From NCBI GenBank assembly GCA_002449915.1, contig DJXY01000008.1:1-12785 (forward strand): a stretch of 12,785 nt of DNA, read 5' to 3'. Within the stretch, counting starts at the first letter, position 1. Each line of letters begins with the position of its first letter. Shown one piece after another: positions 1 to 6,086 of this stretch. The notes beneath the pieces were generated by a model, which had not been told where the DNA came from, did not search any database, and saw nothing but the letters and a program-made list of their open reading frames with translations. The translations under genes and the position numbers were made by a program. This stretch comes from Oribacterium sp. UBA6992 (GTDB lineage Bacteria; Bacillota; Clostridia; Lachnospirales; Lachnospiraceae).

Positions 1-237
1 GACGGCAAATCAATAATCAATCCGCGCCAGATCCCTGTCGTACATGAGATATATACGCCTAAGGAGAAAGACATCATCTTCGCCGAGAAAGTCATCAGAG
101 AGATCGACGACAAGAAGGCAAAGGGCATAGGCGTTTTCACAGTCGACGGTAAGATGATCGACATTGCTTTCTATGACGGTGCCAAGAGGACGATAGCGCT
201 TGCCAAGGCATCCGGTATATACAAGGGGGATCTGTAA
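1..237 (+). CDS. citE: Citrate lyase beta subunit (CitE), 3' end only
   Basis: The reading frame is open from the first base to a TAA at 235-237 and gives the last 78 residues of a protein whose start lies outside the window. The tail contains NPRQIPVVHEIYTP and ends in AKASGIYKGDL, which fits the C-terminus of CitE-type beta subunits (HpcH/HpaI aldolase fold). That subunit cleaves citryl-ACP to acetyl-ACP and oxaloacetate in the cytoplasm. The identity rests on this tail plus the directly following citF, which is the usual order. The citF Shine-Dalgarno lies inside the last citE codons and only one base separates the two genes, so translation is probably coupled. Codon use differs from citF: Asp is nearly always GAC and five of thirteen Ile codons are ATA, whereas citF prefers GAT and hardly uses ATA. 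Confidence 0.87.
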   Translation, partial: DGKSIINPRQIPVVHEIYTPKEKDIIFAEKVIREIDDKKAKGIGVFTVDGKMIDIAFYDGAKRTIALAKASGIYKGDL

Positions 238-238
238 G

Positions 239-1801
239 ATGATTAATGCAGTTGGCAGAGATATACCTGAGGAGATTTTAAAATTAACAGGCAAGGAAGT
301 GTTCCAGGGCACTCATCATTTTGACGGATATGAGTATCCGACAGCTTCCCACAAGGTAAAGTGTGTCATTAATTCCAATGGCTCCAAGCTCGTGGATTCC
401 ATTCATGATGTACTTGTAAAGTGCGGAATCAAGGATGGTATGACACTCAGCTTCCACCATCATTTCCGTAACGGCGATAAGGTCCTCAACATGGTTATGG
501 AAGAGGTCCACAAGATGGGTATCAAGGATATCACTATCTGTGCATCTTCTCTTGGCTCACAGAACGATCCGATCGTTTATATGATTGACGATGGCACCAT
601 TACACACATTGAGTCTTCCGGTGTGCGTGGCAACATCGGTAAGGCAATTTCCGAGGGCAGACTTAAGGGACTTGCCATCATGCGTTCTCACGGTGCTCGT
701 GCCAGAGCCATTATGACCGGCGAGACACATATTGATATTGCGTTTATCGGTGCTCCTACTGCAGATGAGTATGGCAATCTGAACGCAAATGGTGGTAAGG
801 CAGATTGCGGTGTGCTTTCCTACTCTGCAGTTGACGCAGATTATGCGGATAAGGTCGTAGCGGTAACAGATACACTGGTTCCATTCCCTAACCTTCCGGC
901 ACAGATTTCACAGGTTAAGGTAGACTATGTTGTAAAGGTTGATGAGATCGGTGATCCGACCAAGATTGCAACCGGAGCTGCAAAGCCAACCTCTGATCAG
1001 AGAAAGCTGCTCATGGCGAAGTACTGCACAGATTTCCTGATTGAGACTCCTTACTTTAAAGAGGGATTTTCATACCAGACCGGTGTCGGCGGCGCTTCCA
1101 TCGCTTCTACCAAGTATCTTGCAGAAGTGATGAGAGAGAGAAACATCCATATGTCTTTTGGTGTCGGCGGTATTGCCAAGCCAATGTGCGATCTGCTGGA
1201 TGAGGGTCTGATCGGCACTCTTGTAGATACACAGGACTTTGACCAGGATGCAATTCACTCTGCAGCAACCAATCCCAGACATTTCTATATTACAGCAGAT
1301 GAGTATGCCAACCCGTTTAATAAGGGCGCATATGTAAACAAGCTTGATTTTGTCATCCTTGCAGCGTTGGAAGTAGATACACACTTCAACTGTAACGTGG
1401 TTGTAGGCTCTGATGGTGTCATCACCGGTGCACAGGGCGGACATCCGGATACAGCAGCAGGTGCAAAGTGCACGATCGTGATCGCTCCGATTATGCAGGG
1501 CAGAATTCCGACCATTTGCACAGATTGTACAACAGTAACCACTCCGGGTGAGGACGTTGATGTTGTTGTTACAGACTACGGTATTGCAATCAATCCTAAG
1601 AGACAGGATCTCATCGAGGCAACCAAGGATAAGGGTCTTCCAATCAAGACGATTGAAGAGCTGAGAGATATTGCTTACTCTATCACAGGTGCTCCGGAAA
1701 AGGTTCAGTTCGGCGATCGTGTAGTTGGTATCATCGAGGCAAGAGACGGATCCATCATGGATGTTGTACGTGAGGTTAAGCCTTTTGAATTTAAGGATTA
1801 A
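239..1801 (+). CDS. citF: Citrate lyase alpha subunit (citrate-ACP transferase)
   Basis: A 520-residue protein of the usual length for CitF. It exchanges the acetyl group on the prosthetic-group thiol of the acyl carrier subunit for citrate, making citryl-ACP, which CitE then cleaves. Visible family features are SFHHHFRNGD (residues 71-80), a Gly-rich GVGGAS segment, AALEVD holding the likely catalytic Glu of the CoA-transferase fold, and GGHPDTAAGAK. I chose the ATG at 239 because AAGGGGGA at 223-230 sits eight bases before it. An in-frame ATG at 200 lies inside citE and would add 13 residues without a good ribosome binding site. The gene overlaps the citE regulatory context and is followed by a strong terminator, so it appears to be the last gene of the structural-subunit operon. 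Codon use is that of a well-expressed gene. Confidence 0.96.
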   Translation: MINAVGRDIPEEILKLTGKEVFQGTHHFDGYEYPTASHKVKCVINSNGSKLVDSIHDVLVKCGIKDGMTLSFHHHFRNGDKVLNMVMEEVHKMGIKDITICASSLGSQNDPIVYMIDDGTITHIESSGVRGNIGKAISEGRLKGLAIMRSHGARARAIMTGETHIDIAFIGAPTADEYGNLNANGGKADCGVLSYSAVDADYADKVVAVTDTLVPFPNLPAQISQVKVDYVVKVDEIGDPTKIATGAAKPTSDQRKLLMAKYCTDFLIETPYFKEGFSYQTGVGGASIASTKYLAEVMRERNIHMSFGVGGIAKPMCDLLDEGLIGTLVDTQDFDQDAIHSAATNPRHFYITADEYANPFNKGAYVNKLDFVILAALEVDTHFNCNVVVGSDGVITGAQGGHPDTAAGAKCTIVIAPIMQGRIPTICTDCTTVTTPGEDVDVVVTDYGIAINPKRQDLIEATKDKGLPIKTIEELRDIAYSITGAPEKVQFGDRVVGIIEARDGSIMDVVREVKPFEFKD

Positions 1802-1811
1802 TATCCTTTAG

Positions 1812-1849
1812 AACCCACGTAAAATGTCTGATCAAATATTACGTGCGTT
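1812..1849. repeat. Imperfect inverted repeat after citF
   Basis: The arms CACGTAA (1816-1822) and TTACGTG (1839-1845) are perfect inverted repeats with 16 bases between them. The match extends outwards and inwards to about 14 bases with two mismatches. It lies between the citF stop and the terminator. It could be an operator for the next unit or just a weak RNA hairpin in the citF 3' UTR; no regulator is known to me for this motif. Confidence 0.4.
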
Positions 1850-1853
1850 TCAT

Positions 1854-1892
1854 AAAAACCGCGGCCAGTCGTGAGATTGGACCGCGGTTTTT
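1854..1892 (+). terminator. Rho-independent terminator after citF
   Basis: The arms AAAAACCGCGG (1854-1864) and CCGCGGTTTTT (1882-1892) are perfectly complementary, GC-rich, and end in a T run on the plus strand. The A run on the other arm would allow function in both directions. It separates the citEF unit from the GNAT-citX-citG unit. Confidence 0.9.
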
Positions 1893-1914
1893 GTCATAAT
1901 TCTTTTGTTTCTTA

Positions 1915-1932
1915 TGCTATAATTGCTATAAT
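1915..1932 (+). promoter_or_regulatory. Tandem extended -10 elements before the GNAT gene
   Basis: Two back-to-back copies of TGCTATAAT (1915-1923 and 1924-1932), each matching the extended -10 consensus TGnTATAAT. No convincing -35 is placed for either. TTGTCA at 1891-1896 is a good -35 match but is 21 bases from the first TATAAT. From the second -10, transcription would begin around 1939-1940, at the ATG of the next gene. Confidence 0.65.
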
Positions 1933-1939
1933 CAAAGCT

Positions 1940-2596
1940 ATGGAAGATCATTTTTATATTGCAGAGGGTCGCCCCTTTGCCGGAAGAGAACTGGAGAGGC
2001 TGCGCGGATTTCTTGCAGGCTGCGGGCTTGACTATGATGATGCAATTACATATTCAGCGGTTATTGTAAATGAGGACAACGGGGAGATTGCCGCGGCTGG
2101 ATCATTCAGCGGTATCATACTTAAATGTATCGCAGTATCGTCGGTGTATCATGGACAGGGACTCCTGGTGGACCTTATGGGACATCTTTATGAAAAAATG
2201 TATGAGAAAGGGAGCACCCACTGGATCGGATTTACAAAGCCAAAAAATGAGGGGGTCTTTGGTCATACCGGACTGCATCTTGTGGAAGCGACGGAGCACA
2301 TGATTTACCTTGAAAACCGGAAAAATGGCTTCCGTGACTACCTCGCTTCGTTGTCCCGGGAAGTGGAAGGATGCAGTCGGGAGGAACGGGAAGCAATTTT
2401 CCATCGGGAGGTCGCACATAGCATCCATGCAGGAGACCCGGAGCGCGTGGATTTTCCGGGCTATCTGATTCCTCCGGAAGAAATGCCAACGTATTTTATA
2501 ATGGATAAAGAACAAGCCTTGCAGTATCGCCAGGAACTGTACCGCAGGGTTGAAGTCAGGGTGCTGGACGCATTGGGGCTTCAGTGCAACACTTGA
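1940..2596 (+). CDS. Stand-alone GNAT protein related to the N-terminal domain of CitC
   Basis: This 218-residue protein aligns along its first about 138 residues with the GNAT-type N-terminal domain of the CitC encoded at 4186-5250. Shared landmarks are LKCIAVSS (61-68; CitC LRCLAVSS), the YHGQG-like acyl-CoA loop (70-74) and MIYLENRKNGFRDYL (121-135; CitC VFMENKRTGFRDYL). It lacks the nucleotidyltransferase half of CitC with its TLGH and ISASTVR motifs. Residues 145-218 form a charged tail that I do not recognise. The start at 1940 fits the CitC N-terminus; an in-frame ATG at 1871 lies inside the terminator stem. No Shine-Dalgarno precedes it. It is 16 bases upstream of citX, in one unit with citX and citG, so a role in maturing or modifying the citrate lyase carrier protein is likely. 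The function is unknown: it may bind the prosthetic group, or acylate or deacylate it. This is inference. Confidence 0.85.
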   Translation: MEDHFYIAEGRPFAGRELERLRGFLAGCGLDYDDAITYSAVIVNEDNGEIAAAGSFSGIILKCIAVSSVYHGQGLLVDLMGHLYEKMYEKGSTHWIGFTKPKNEGVFGHTGLHLVEATEHMIYLENRKNGFRDYLASLSREVEGCSREEREAIFHREVAHSIHAGDPERVDFPGYLIPPEEMPTYFIMDKEQALQYRQELYRRVEVRVLDALGLQCNT

Positions 2597-2612
2597 AATA
2601 GGGGAGATAGAT

Positions 2613-3155
2613 ATGCCAGATCAGTTAGACTACAGCCACGAGGTTACAGTTCCGGAGATGCTTGAAGCTAGAGACCGGAGAGTTGAGATACAGCGCAGTA
2701 TGATTGCAGAAACAAAAAATCCGGTTGTATGCTTTATGCTAAATGTCCCGGGACCACATAAGGTTGATGATGCTCTTACGTGGGCGTTTGAAACTGGCGT
2801 CCGGCGGATCCTTGCGAAGCTTGAAGCAGCAGGGATTCCTGTCAGTAGAAGCGTTACCGAACGGGAGATTACAGGCCTGGTTTTTTATGCGGCAGTGGAG
2901 GCAGATGCCGTTCAGGTAAAACTGAGGATGTGTGAGCTGGAAGAGGCTGACCGGCTTGGCAGGCTTTTTGATATTGACGTTATCGGACTGGACGGTCGCA
3001 AGGTAAGTCGGGAGGAGTTTGGCATGGCACCGCGGAAGTGCCTCATGTGTGGTAAGGAAGCCCATATCTGCGCGAGAAACCGGAGCCATACGGTGCAGGA
3101 AATGACCACGGAAATTCATCGGATCATACAGGCTGCACGGGGTATCGCAGGATGA
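2613..3155 (+). CDS. citX: Apo-citrate lyase phosphoribosyl-dephospho-CoA transferase (CitX)
   Basis: A 180-residue protein of normal CitX length. It transfers 2'-(5''-phosphoribosyl)-3'-dephospho-CoA from its triphosphate precursor to a serine of the apo acyl carrier subunit CitD. Recognisable features are LEARDRRVEIQ (17-27), FMLNVPGPHK (41-50) and the signature stretch from GRLFDIDV (116-123) through LDGRKVSREEFG (126-137) to CLMCG (143-147) and CARNRSHT (153-160). The conserved Cys residues 143, 146 and 153 are present. The start at 2613 follows AGGGGAG at 2600-2606; a longer in-frame start at 2550 lies inside the preceding gene. Its stop overlaps the citG start (ATGA), so the two are translationally coupled, matching their consecutive steps in cofactor assembly. 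Confidence 0.95.
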   Translation: MPDQLDYSHEVTVPEMLEARDRRVEIQRSMIAETKNPVVCFMLNVPGPHKVDDALTWAFETGVRRILAKLEAAGIPVSRSVTEREITGLVFYAAVEADAVQVKLRMCELEEADRLGRLFDIDVIGLDGRKVSREEFGMAPRKCLMCGKEAHICARNRSHTVQEMTTEIHRIIQAARGIAG

Positions 3156-4150
3156 GGCGCCAGGAGCTGATCGAGGACTTTGGATGGCATGTGAGGAATG
3201 CCTTACTGGGAGAGGTGTATACCACGCCTAAGCCGGGACTTGTGGATCGGCAGGATAACGGATCCCACAGGGACATGACGTATGAAACATTTATAGACAG
3301 CACAGAGGCAATTACGCCATATATTGTGGAGATGTTTCTGGCGGGCTTTGACGGCGTTTCTGTTCTGAGCCGTGATGTACCGGGATATGATCCCGCACTT
3401 AAGTACTCGGAGGCGGAAAGGATCTTTCTCATGATTCGGGTGATTGGCATGAATGCGGAACGCGCGATGTTTACAGCAACGCATGGGGTCAACACTCACA
3501 AGGGCATGATCTTTACGATGGGGATCGTGTCTGCGGCAGCAGGCTTGGAGTATCGGAGATCAGGAAGATTTGATGCAGCACACATACTGGAGACGTCCGC
3601 TAAGATGACACGCAGAATCCTGCAAAGGGAATTTGCGGAAATGCAGACCCGCGCACCACGTACGCATGGAGAAATCCTGTATCACCAGTATGGAGAGAAA
3701 GGGATCCGCGGTCAGGCGGAGCTGGGATTTCCGATCATCCGGGAGACAGCGCTGCCTGCAATGGAAAGAGCCATACACATTGCTGCGGATGATAAATCGG
3801 TAGAGCAGCTTAGAAAGCTCGGAACGATCCGCAGGGAGCTTACACAGCAAGACTCAGAGCAGAACCGGGAAAAGCTGGAAAATCTGATCCATCTGGAGGT
3901 ACTTCTCGAGATCATGGCAGTCTTAAATGATACCAATGTGGCTTCGAGAAGTTCCTATATGGAGATGCAAAGCTTTAAGAAAGAAGCAGCCACGGTATTG
4001 CAGCTCGGAGGTGCCTTTACCGAGGAGGGATTTCAGGCACTGGAAAAAATGAATCAGGATTGTATCCGCCGGAACATAAGTCCCGGCGGAGCTGCGGATA
4101 TCCTGGCAGTTACGATCCTTCTGCACCGGCTCGTGGAGAGCATGGTGTAA
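3152..4150 (+). CDS. citG: Triphosphoribosyl-dephospho-CoA synthase (CitG)
   Basis: Makes 2'-(5''-triphosphoribosyl)-3'-dephospho-CoA from ATP and dephospho-CoA, the precursor used by CitX. Family motifs are all present: TPKPGLVD (25-32), GSHRDM (37-42), GVNTHKG (112-118), GEKGIRGQAELGFP (181-194), NDTN (259-262) and NISPGGAADILA (308-319). At 332 residues it is longer than many CitG proteins (around 290). The extra length seems to lie in a charged, helical-looking stretch at about 212-246. The ATG overlaps the citX stop by ATGA. It is the last gene of the GNAT-citX-citG unit; only 35 bases separate its stop from the stop of the convergent citC, and no terminator hairpin is visible there. Confidence 0.95.
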   Translation: MRRQELIEDFGWHVRNALLGEVYTTPKPGLVDRQDNGSHRDMTYETFIDSTEAITPYIVEMFLAGFDGVSVLSRDVPGYDPALKYSEAERIFLMIRVIGMNAERAMFTATHGVNTHKGMIFTMGIVSAAAGLEYRRSGRFDAAHILETSAKMTRRILQREFAEMQTRAPRTHGEILYHQYGEKGIRGQAELGFPIIRETALPAMERAIHIAADDKSVEQLRKLGTIRRELTQQDSEQNREKLENLIHLEVLLEIMAVLNDTNVASRSSYMEMQSFKKEAATVLQLGGAFTEEGFQALEKMNQDCIRRNISPGGAADILAVTILLHRLVESMV

Positions 4151-4169
4151 GTACATAAGTACTAAGTAC
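4148..4169. repeat. Three near-tandem copies of TAAGTAC at the citG stop
   Basis: TAAGTAC occurs at 4148-4154, 4156-4162 and 4163-4169. The first copy contains the citG stop codon. The block fills most of the short gap between citG and citC and contains self-complementary GTAC and AGTACT. It could be polymerase slippage product or a protein-binding site; no function is apparent. Confidence 0.6.
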
Positions 4170-4185
4170 AGAGGAAACATTTCCC

Positions 4186-5250
4186 TTAGTAATGGATGAC
4201 GTTGGATTCCTTCCGGATTTTATCAAGGACAGGTTCAGCCTCCGGAGAGGTAAACCACCGGTAGGTGCTTTCCGGTACGAGTGTCTTAACGAGCGCGAAA
4301 TTTCCATCCTTTAAGGCCTGTCGCACGGTAGAAGCGGAAATTGCTTTTCCATCGATGGCTTTCCGCGGGATAATACAGCACTGAATGCCGCTTTCCGGCA
4401 GAGCCTCCGCCATGATCTTATTATATAGGCTCGTTACGACCGAGGTCGGTTCGTCCCCGACATAGCGGACATTGATTCCGAGGGATGCCGCAATTTTACG
4501 GAAAATGGCGAGATCCAGACGTGCCTGACCGGAAATGACCTGAGTACTGTCTTTCTGGAAATACGCGGGGAAGGTGCTGGAGCTTATGATATAGGACCCG
4601 CTGTCATGGTAAATGACATTTTTAAGCTGTGCAGTGCCTTCCATGACAAGCTTTTTACGGATCTTGAATGGTACTAGCGAAGCATCCTCACTAACAATAA
4701 AGATATGCAGGATATCCGCATCCCGAGAGGCAGTCTCCGCAAGGTACTGATGTCCCAGTGTAAACGGATTGGCATTCATTACCAGGGCTGCCACCCTTTT
4801 TCCGGTGGGGTCATAGTTTTCCGGCAGGTCCTTCCGGAGACTGTCAAGATAGTCGCGGAAGCCGGTCCGCTTGTTTTCCATAAATACGGTATTGGCGTCC
4901 TCAACCCTTGCGATCTCCGTAAAACCAAGGCTTGCAAAAAACTTGGCAGAGTTCAGCTTGGTATAAAGAAACAGATGGTAATTACCGCGAGAGTACTGGA
5001 ACTCGATCAGATGCGAAACAATATCATTCATCAGAGCCTCTCCCTGATGATCGCTGGAAACCGCGAGACAGCGGAGCGTGTTTCCAAAGCAGCTTCCGGT
5101 GGCGATGACGTTGTAATCGTCGTCGATCATGGCGGCGGTATAGTCCAGATTTTTATCTCTGCGAATGCCTTCTTTTTCCAGTAAGGCATCCACCATCTGG
5201 TTCATATACCGATCGGATTTATCTACGGATGTAATATTATATTCTGACAT
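4186..5250 (-). CDS. citC: [Citrate (pro-3S)-lyase] ligase (CitC)
   Basis: Activates citrate lyase by acetylating the thiol of the carrier subunit's prosthetic group with ATP and acetate. The 354 residues fit the family. The N-terminal GNAT-like domain (about 1-135) includes LRCLAVSS (59-66) and ENKRTGFRDYL (125-135). The C-terminal nucleotidyltransferase domain starts at VAALVMNANPFTLGHQYL (153-170), with TLGH (164-167) as the HxGH-type motif and ISASTVR (304-310) as the second nucleotide-binding motif. The start is supported by AGGAAGGAAGG on the minus strand (plus 5256-5266). It is transcribed towards citG and away from efp, detached from the other cit genes, unlike the common citC-citD-citE order. 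This allows the activating enzyme to be regulated separately from the lyase itself. Confidence 0.96.
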   Translation of the reverse strand: MSEYNITSVDKSDRYMNQMVDALLEKEGIRRDKNLDYTAAMIDDDYNVIATGSCFGNTLRCLAVSSDHQGEALMNDIVSHLIEFQYSRGNYHLFLYTKLNSAKFFASLGFTEIARVEDANTVFMENKRTGFRDYLDSLRKDLPENYDPTGKRVAALVMNANPFTLGHQYLAETASRDADILHIFIVSEDASLVPFKIRKKLVMEGTAQLKNVIYHDSGSYIISSSTFPAYFQKDSTQVISGQARLDLAIFRKIAASLGINVRYVGDEPTSVVTSLYNKIMAEALPESGIQCCIIPRKAIDGKAISASTVRQALKDGNFALVKTLVPESTYRWFTSPEAEPVLDKIRKESNVIHY

Positions 5251-5291
5251 TAGAACCTTCCTTCCTGTGATCTTAAGGATAGACGTCAGCT

Positions 5292-5300
5292 ATTATAACA
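5292..5300 (-). promoter_or_regulatory. Extended -10 promoter of citC
   Basis: On the minus strand this reads TGTTATAAT, a perfect extended -10 (TGnTATAAT). It places the start of transcription near 5285, about 35 bases before the citC ATG. No good -35 sits at 17 bases, which is usual for extended -10 promoters. Confidence 0.7.
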
Positions 5301-5318
5301 GGAAATCGGAAGAAATGC

Positions 5319-5347
5319 TTGCAAATACATGGTTTATATATTAAAAT
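5319..5347 (+). promoter_or_regulatory. Probable efp promoter
   Basis: TTGCAA at 5319-5324, a 17-base spacer and TAAAAT at 5342-5347 form a reasonable sigma-A type promoter. It gives a 5' UTR of about 80 bases before efp. The palindromic TTGCAA lies between the divergent citC and efp promoters. Confidence 0.55.
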
Positions 5348-5416
5348 ATCTCAGTATTTTATGAGCTATGTGATAGAATTTAGTATTTCAAGGCAAAAAA
5401 ATATCAAAGTATTTAC
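5343..5416 (+). repeat. Direct repeats in the efp leader
   Basis: AAAATATCnnAGTATTT occurs at 5343-5359 and again at 5398-5414, exactly 55 bases apart (15 of 17 positions alike). A third AGTATTT lies at 5382-5388. The copies bracket the efp promoter region and its leader. They may be binding sites or chance in AT-rich DNA. Confidence 0.5.
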
Positions 5417-5436
5417 TTGCTTTTCAGGAGGATTTT

Positions 5437-5994
5437 ATGGTATCAGCTAGTGATTTCAGAAACGGCGTTACACTTGAAATCGATGGCCAGGTTGTACAGG
5501 TCATTGAGTTCCAGCATGTTAAGCCAGGTAAGGGTGCAGCTTTTGTAAGAACCAAGCTCAAGAACGTAATCAATGGAGGAGTTACAGAGAGAACCTTCCG
5601 TCCGACAGAGAAATTCCCGCCTGCACATATTGACCGTGTTGACATGCAGTATCTCTATGATGATGGCGAGATGTACAACTTCATGAATCCGGAGACATTT
5701 GAGCAGATCGCACTTTCACATGAGCAGATTGCTGATGCTATGAAGTTTGTTAAGGAAAATGAGACCTGCCGTGTAGACTCTTACCAGGGCAAGGTATTTT
5801 CTGTTGAGCCGCCGCTCAAGGTTACTCTTGAGGTTACTCACACAGAGCCGGGTGTTAAGGGCAACACTGCAACAGGAGCAACCAAGCCGGCAACTCTTGA
5901 GACAGGTGCTGAGATTCAGGTTCCGCTGTTTATTAACACCGGAGACAAGGTTATCGTTTCCACACAGACCGGTTCCTACGAGTCCAGAGGCTGA
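5437..5994 (+). CDS. efp: Elongation factor P
   Basis: A 185-residue EF-P, full length, with the three beta-barrel domains expected. It binds between the ribosomal P and E sites and relieves stalling on polyproline stretches. The loop tip [10 protein letters not shown] (27-36) carries Lys32, the position that is modified with 5-aminopentanol in Bacillus subtilis EF-P; whether it is modified here cannot be seen. The C-terminal domain ends in [12 protein letters not shown], typical of the family. A strong Shine-Dalgarno AGGAGG at 5427-5432 fixes the ATG. It is divergent from citC and followed by its own terminator. Codon use is strongly biased, as for an abundant translation factor. Confidence 0.98.
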   Translation: MVSASDFRNGVTLEIDGQVVQVIEFQHVKPGKGAAFVRTKLKNVINGGVTERTFRPTEKFPPAHIDRVDMQYLYDDGEMYNFMNPETFEQIALSHEQIADAMKFVKENETCRVDSYQGKVFSVEPPLKVTLEVTHTEPGVKGNTATGATKPATLETGAEIQVPLFINTGDKVIVSTQTGSYESRG

Positions 5995-6000
5995 TATAAT
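5992..6000 (+). promoter_or_regulatory. Possible extended -10 overlapping the efp stop codon
   Basis: TGATATAAT matches TGnTATAAT, with its TGA being the efp stop codon. No clear -35 lies upstream. Transcription would start near 6006, in a small hairpin with a GCAA loop (6001-6014), only a few bases before the terminator at 6021. It may be chance. Confidence 0.3.
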
Positions 6001-6020
6001 ACGGAGCAATCCGTTTGCTT

Positions 6021-6050
6021 AAGGTTTCCCAGACGGGGAACCTTTTTTTT
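6021..6050 (+). terminator. Rho-independent terminator of efp
   Basis: AAGGTTTCCC (6021-6030) pairs with GGGGAACCTT (6035-6044) with one G-U pair and the four-base loop AGAC, followed by a run of eight T to 6050. This is a strong intrinsic terminator between efp and argS. Confidence 0.93.
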
Positions 6051-6086
6051 AACCAGGTGGATTAACGCTGTTGTAGATAAAGGAGC

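Noticed and set aside
1871..1939. Longer start for the GNAT gene at 1871
   Set aside because: The first codons would lie inside the terminator hairpin and the added residues have no match in CitC, whose N-terminus aligns with the start at 1940.
1940..2596. GNAT gene as a decayed, truncated citC
   Set aside because: The frame is intact, the GNAT motifs are kept, the tail after residue 145 is not a degraded nucleotidyltransferase domain, and the gene is closely packed with citX.
4148..4169. CRISPR-like array
   Set aside because: Repeat units are seven bases with no spacers of regular length; no cas genes are present.
4171..4186. Terminator between citG and citC
   Set aside because: GGAAA-CA-TTTCC has a five-base stem with a two-base loop and no T run on either strand.
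4705..5184. Plus-strand open frame of 159 codons opposite citC
   Set aside because: It is antisense to the conserved CitC domains and lacks a ribosome binding site and recognisable motifs.
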